DNA from: VGXO01 sp964614695
GTDB taxonomy: Bacteria; Planctomycetota; Phycisphaerae; Phycisphaerales; SM1A02
Direction: 5' to 3'
DNA length: 11,485 nucleotides
Assembly (NCBI GenBank): GCA_964614695.1
Contig: CAZTMB010000092.1
Coordinates: 1 to 11,485, forward strand
The notes below the pieces were generated by a model. That model worked only from the letters and a program-made list of their open reading frames with translations, made no database searches and had not been told where the DNA came from. A program made the position numbers and the translations under genes. Positions 7,353 to 11,485 of this stretch are shown piece after piece (positions within the stretch are counted from its first letter, which is position 1; each line of letters opens with the position of its first letter).

Positions 7353-7919
7353 TCACCGAGCCCGAGGTCGGATCCGAACTCCCCCCGGGTGGACGCCGGA
7401 CGTCCGGCCGAGGCCACGGGGCTCGGCCCTCAGGGCGAGCGTGGACGACGTCGGTCGGCGTTTGGTGGCGAACCCGATCGCGAGGGCGGCGGTGCCTTGG
7501 CGACCCGCCCGCCTCGCGGCAAGACTCGCCCAGATCGAGGCAGCGAGGTCCCGGCGGCGAGGAGGCGATGGCGATCGAAGGCGGTTGACGCTGAAGCTCG
7601 AATCGCTCATCAGGATGAGCGAGGTGCCGGCGGCGGTGTTCATCGAAATCGCCAACAACGAACCGCGGTAGATCGCGGCGATGTCGTCGAGGGCGTTGAT
7701 CTCCGCCGCGGACATGAGCCGGTCAAGGTCGGAACCGCCGGCGAAGCGCGACAGGTCGGTACCCGAAGCCAGGCAGGCCTACTGCTGATTGCCGCCGGGA
7801 GAAATGATGTTGCCGACCTGGATGTTCAATGCCCAGGTCGAACTCGCCAACGCAAGGCTGGCGACGAGGCCGAGGTCGATCCGCGAGCCTCCGGCGACGT
7901 GGAGTCTCGAGTGCGTGGA
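7353..7919 (-). pseudogene. Interrupted remnant of a possibly secreted protein, family unknown
   Basis: One minus-strand frame is open from 7919 to 7353 except for a single TAG at 7779-7781. Before it the frame reads a signal-peptide-like stretch (GLVASLALASSTWA) followed by LNIQVGNIISPGGNQQ; after it reads ACLASGTDLSRFAGGSDLDR and MSAAEINALDDIAAIYRG, then LLAISMNTAAGTSLILM. Codon third positions are mostly G or C and the amino-acid mix looks like a real protein down to about 7590, then turns Arg-rich and probably non-coding. There is no good start codon before the TAG. The part after it could alternatively be called as a 120-aa hypothetical protein starting at 7715. A decayed gene is the most economical reading; I do not recognise the family. 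A sequencing error at the TAG is possible. Confidence 0.35.
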
Positions 7920-8098
7920 TCAAGAGGGGCGGCTCGACCCGACACGTCGACGTCGTCACGGCGGGCGAGGCGGGTCACGTGGAGCCACCGGTGCTTCCAA
8001 GGGCCCGCCCAAGACTCGTTGGGCTCCGGCGACACGATCCCGACTCGTGGCGCGCGCCCGACGTCGACCTGAGTGACATCGCTCGCTACAACCCGGAC
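7920..8098. other. Gap before the methyltransferase, nothing recognised
   Basis: Together with 7270-7352 this is the non-coding part of the 829-base space between the SBP-TRIC and methyltransferase starts. A plus-strand frame continuous with the methyltransferase stays open back to 7829, but its translation is Arg/Ser/Pro-rich and unlike the family N-terminus. I found no clear promoter, hairpin or RNA gene. Confidence 0.4.
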
Positions 8099-8743
8099 AT
8101 GGATCGCGGAACTTCGTCGACAACGGCCCAAGCCCACTGGCAGTCGGTCTACACGAGCAAGGCCGACGCGGAACTGAGCTGGTTCCAACAGCATCCGAGC
8201 GCCTCGCTCGCCCTGATCTCGCGGATCGAGCCGAGACCGGTCCGGATCCTCGACGTGGGCGGCGGGCAGTCGGCACTCGTCGGGGCGCTGCTCGACGCAG
8301 GTCCGAACGATCCGCCGGAGTCGCTCGCCGTGCTCGACCTTGCGCCGGCCGCGATCGAGCGTGCGAAGGCTCGTCTCGGCGATCGGTCCGATCGCGTGCG
8401 ATGGATCGTCGGCGACGTGCTGACGCTCGACGCACTGCCCAAGGTCGACCTCTGGCACGACCGTGCGGTCTTTCACTTCCTCGTCGAGCCCGACGAACAG
8501 CGCCGCTATGCCGAACGAGCGGCGGACTCGGTCGTTCCCGGTGGTCATCTGCTCGTGGCGGCCTTCGCGCTCGACGGTCCCGAACGCTGCAGCGGCCTGC
8601 CGGTCATGCGACGCGACGCAGCGTCGCTTGAAGCCGCGTTCGCCCCGGCGTTCCGGCTGGTCGACTCCCGATCGGAGACCCACGTCACGCCGTGGGGCAA
8701 GCCTCAGGCCTTCGTCTACGGACTGCTGCAACGCGAGGGCTGA
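8099..8743 (+). CDS. Class I SAM-dependent methyltransferase
   Basis: A 214-aa cytoplasmic enzyme that should transfer a methyl group from S-adenosylmethionine; the acceptor cannot be read from sequence. Visible parts: an N-terminal HWQSVY...ELSWFQQHPSASL segment (13-37) typical of a small-methyltransferase family; motif I VRILDVGGGQSALVGALL (48-65) with the DxGxG glycine loop; an acidic strand end LAVLDLAPAAIERA (76-89) for the ribose hydroxyls; WIVGDVLTL (102-110); the DLWHDRAVFHFL strand (117-128); VPGGHLLVAAFA (146-157); and DGPERCSGLPVMR (159-171) with a closing THVTPWGKPQAFVYG (194-208). These last motifs mark a specific methyltransferase family often left unnamed. The start at 8099 is chosen because the family begins only about 10-15 residues before the HW motif; there is no clear Shine-Dalgarno site. 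It precedes the AbgT gene on the same strand by 111 bases. Confidence 0.88.
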   Translation: MDRGTSSTTAQAHWQSVYTSKADAELSWFQQHPSASLALISRIEPRPVRILDVGGGQSALVGALLDAGPNDPPESLAVLDLAPAAIERAKARLGDRSDRVRWIVGDVLTLDALPKVDLWHDRAVFHFLVEPDEQRRYAERAADSVVPGGHLLVAAFALDGPERCSGLPVMRRDAASLEAAFAPAFRLVDSRSETHVTPWGKPQAFVYGLLQREG

Positions 8744-8841
8744 TCGGCTCGGGCCTGCGGGCGTTGCGCCTGCAGCGGACGACGCCGCCTGACCGAGAGA
8801 AGGACCGAAGCCCCGCACCGAGGGCGCTCTCGCCACGCCTC

Positions 8842-8845
8842 GGAG
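8842..8845 (+). promoter_or_regulatory. Shine-Dalgarno site of the AbgT gene
   Basis: GGAG nine bases before the ATG at 8855, a reasonable spacing, supporting that start. Confidence 0.5.
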
Positions 8846-8854
8846 CCACCGACC

Positions 8855-10453
<1,599 letters not shown>

Positions 10454-10466
10454 ACCGCCACGCGGA

Positions 10467-10481
10467 GCGCGTACGACGCGC
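10467..10481. terminator. Small hairpin in the 45-base convergent gap
   Basis: GCGCGT (10467-10472) and ACGCGC (10476-10481) form a perfect 6-bp stem with a 3-base loop between the AbgT stop and the end of the opposing gene. It is short and has no T-run, so it is only a weak terminator candidate. Confidence 0.22.
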
Positions 10482-10498
10482 CAACCGCCTGCATCGCC

Positions 10499-11485
10499 TC
10501 ACGCGACCAGGCTCGCCGCGAGCATGACCGCGTCGATGTCGAGGTGCTCGTTCCAACTTCGGCTCGCCTGCGCCGCCGGATCGAGCCACGCCGCCTCGAG
10601 ACGATCCGCAAGCGGTCGATGCCGCTGCAGGCGCTCGATGTGATCGAGAAACCACGTCGCATCGGGGCCTCCACCGAAGCGATCCGGCGCATCGCGGATC
10701 GAGGTCTCCGCCGCGCCGATCGCGCGAAGGCCGATCGCCAGACCCAGTTCGCGAAAGGCGAGGCGGCTGTCGGGGGGGCGATGAAGTTCCTGCTCGATCG
10801 AACTCGCTTCGAGGCTGCGCACCGCATCGGCCAGCACCCGCGGCAGCAGCGAGTCGAGTCGCAGTCGGCCCAGGGCGATCAGTTCGATGAGGTGCGACGC
10901 CTCGACGAGCAGGCCGCCAAGCCCCAGCGGATCGAGCGTCGCCCAGCTCGGCACGAGATCGCCGATCGAGCGCAGCGTGGCGGCCTCGCCGCCAAGGACC
11001 GTGCCGTCGGCGCCGAGTTCGTCGGCCGTGGCGGCGATCCGCTCGATCGCCACGAAGCCGTCGAGCGGATCGAGATGCCCCATCGACTCGACGAGCGGCC
11101 GCGAGAGATCGACGCTCGCCTTCCAGATCATCCTCGGCGCGCCGCTTCGCGGATCGCGCCGCACGAAGCCGCGGCACGCCGCCTGCGCCAGCTCGATCGC
11201 CGCCTGACTCCAACGAAGGTCTCTCGTCGCGGCGGCAAGACGATCGAGCGCGTGCATCCACTGCGTCAGGTAGTGGAAGTACTGCCCGTCCCGCTCCCAC
11301 TCGAGGCGGTCGTCGAAGGGCTCGTCGATCGCTCGTTCACGAAGCGGCTTCCCGATGCGCAGCCCGCCCGCGGTCGGATGCCGTTCGCCCTGCGACTCGG
11401 AGAGGCCGCTGATCCATCCTTGGTTCGGGTCGTCGCGGCGATGACGCCCGAGCACGTGATGGACGAGATCGACGAGTTCGAGGGC
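10499..11485 (-). CDS. Conserved protein of unknown function (C-terminal part; 5' end outside window)
   Basis: The reading frame runs off the right edge with no in-window start required: the codons before the GTG at 11455 continue as ALELVDLVHH, so at least 328 residues are coded here and the N-terminus is missing. No signal peptide or membrane helix is visible in this part. Notable conserved-looking stretches (numbered from the edge): RRDDPNQGWISGLSE (16-30), HPTAGGLRIGKPL (36-48), a WERDGQYFHYLTQWMHALDR helix (63-82), WKASVDLSRPLVESMGHLDPLDG (121-143), LDPLGLGGLLVEA (184-196), RLAFRELGLAIGL (241-253) and WNEHLDIDAVML (311-322). The mostly helical pattern with repeated aromatic/acidic motifs resembles an alpha-toroid (six-hairpin glycosidase-like) fold, but this is a guess. 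I remember similar motifs in uncharacterised proteins of other bacteria but cannot name a function. Confidence 0.8.
   Translation of the reverse strand, partial: ALELVDLVHHVLGRHRRDDPNQGWISGLSESQGERHPTAGGLRIGKPLRERAIDEPFDDRLEWERDGQYFHYLTQWMHALDRLAAATRDLRWSQAAIELAQAACRGFVRRDPRSGAPRMIWKASVDLSRPLVESMGHLDPLDGFVAIERIAATADELGADGTVLGGEAATLRSIGDLVPSWATLDPLGLGGLLVEASHLIELIALGRLRLDSLLPRVLADAVRSLEASSIEQELHRPPDSRLAFRELGLAIGLRAIGAAETSIRDAPDRFGGGPDATWFLDHIERLQRHRPLADRLEAAWLDPAAQASRSWNEHLDIDAVMLAASLVA

Noticed and set aside
4853..7417. An 854-aa minus-strand frame spanning the SBP-TRIC gene and the end of the fibronectin-like gene
   Set aside because: It overlaps the SBP-TRIC coding sequence in another frame and its translation is Arg/Gly/Ser-rich without domains.
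6139..7671. A 510-aa plus-strand frame opposite the SBP-TRIC gene
   Set aside because: Its composition is that of an antisense frame in high-GC DNA, and it runs across the real start and the gap without any recognisable motif.
7275..8072. A 265-aa plus-strand frame in the gap
   Set aside because: Its composition is that of an antisense frame (Arg/Gly/Asp-rich), and it lies opposite the coding-like minus-strand remnant.
8728..8767. GCAACGC/GCGTTGC inverted repeat around the methyltransferase stop codon
   Set aside because: The loop is 26 bases, the stem only 7 bp and there is no T-run; such pairs are expected by chance at this GC content.

Overview
This is a GC-rich stretch of bacterial chromosome, most likely from a planctomycete and probably the Phycisphaerae/Phycisphaerales side. 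The lineage call is inferred from protein style. Two large secreted proteins carry dockerin-like C-terminal tails, and one of them combines thrombospondin type 3 repeats with a MopE-like metal-binding segment, a combination common in that group. Strong Shine-Dalgarno sites are scarce, which also fits. I see no phage, insertion sequence, CRISPR, tRNA or rRNA.

Layout: (1) 79-2112 (-) encodes a 677-aa secreted protein in which two related ~170-aa modules flank a calcium/metal-binding repeat block, ending in a dockerin-like pair. A strong hairpin terminator lies after it at the left window edge. (2) 2427-2843 (+) is a small four-helix DMT/DUF486 membrane protein. (3) 2958-5495 (+) is an 845-aa secreted protein of seven fibronectin-III-like repeats plus a dockerin-like tail. 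(4) 5581-7269 (-) fuses a periplasmic amino-acid-type solute-binding domain to a TRIC/UPF0126 membrane channel. (5) 7353-7919 (-) is a coding-like but interrupted remnant in an otherwise gene-poor 829-base gap. (6) 8099-8743 (+) is a class I SAM-dependent methyltransferase. (7) 8855-10453 (+) is an AbgT-family transporter. (8) 10499 to beyond the right edge (-) is the C-terminal part of a conserved protein of unknown function.

The genes do not form one pathway. The two dockerin-tailed proteins are probably cell-surface or exported proteins using the same tail type, and they sit on either side of the small DMT gene. The methyltransferase and AbgT genes are co-directional, 111 bases apart, and could be co-transcribed, but nothing shows a functional link. 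The two convergent junctions (5496-5580 and 10454-10498) are short and each holds a GC-rich hairpin.

The item most worth following up is the solute-binding-domain/TRIC fusion, whose predicted topology is self-consistent. Next are the mirrored module architecture of the first protein and the interrupted remnant at 7353-7919. I found no clear evidence of a wholly new multi-gene system.
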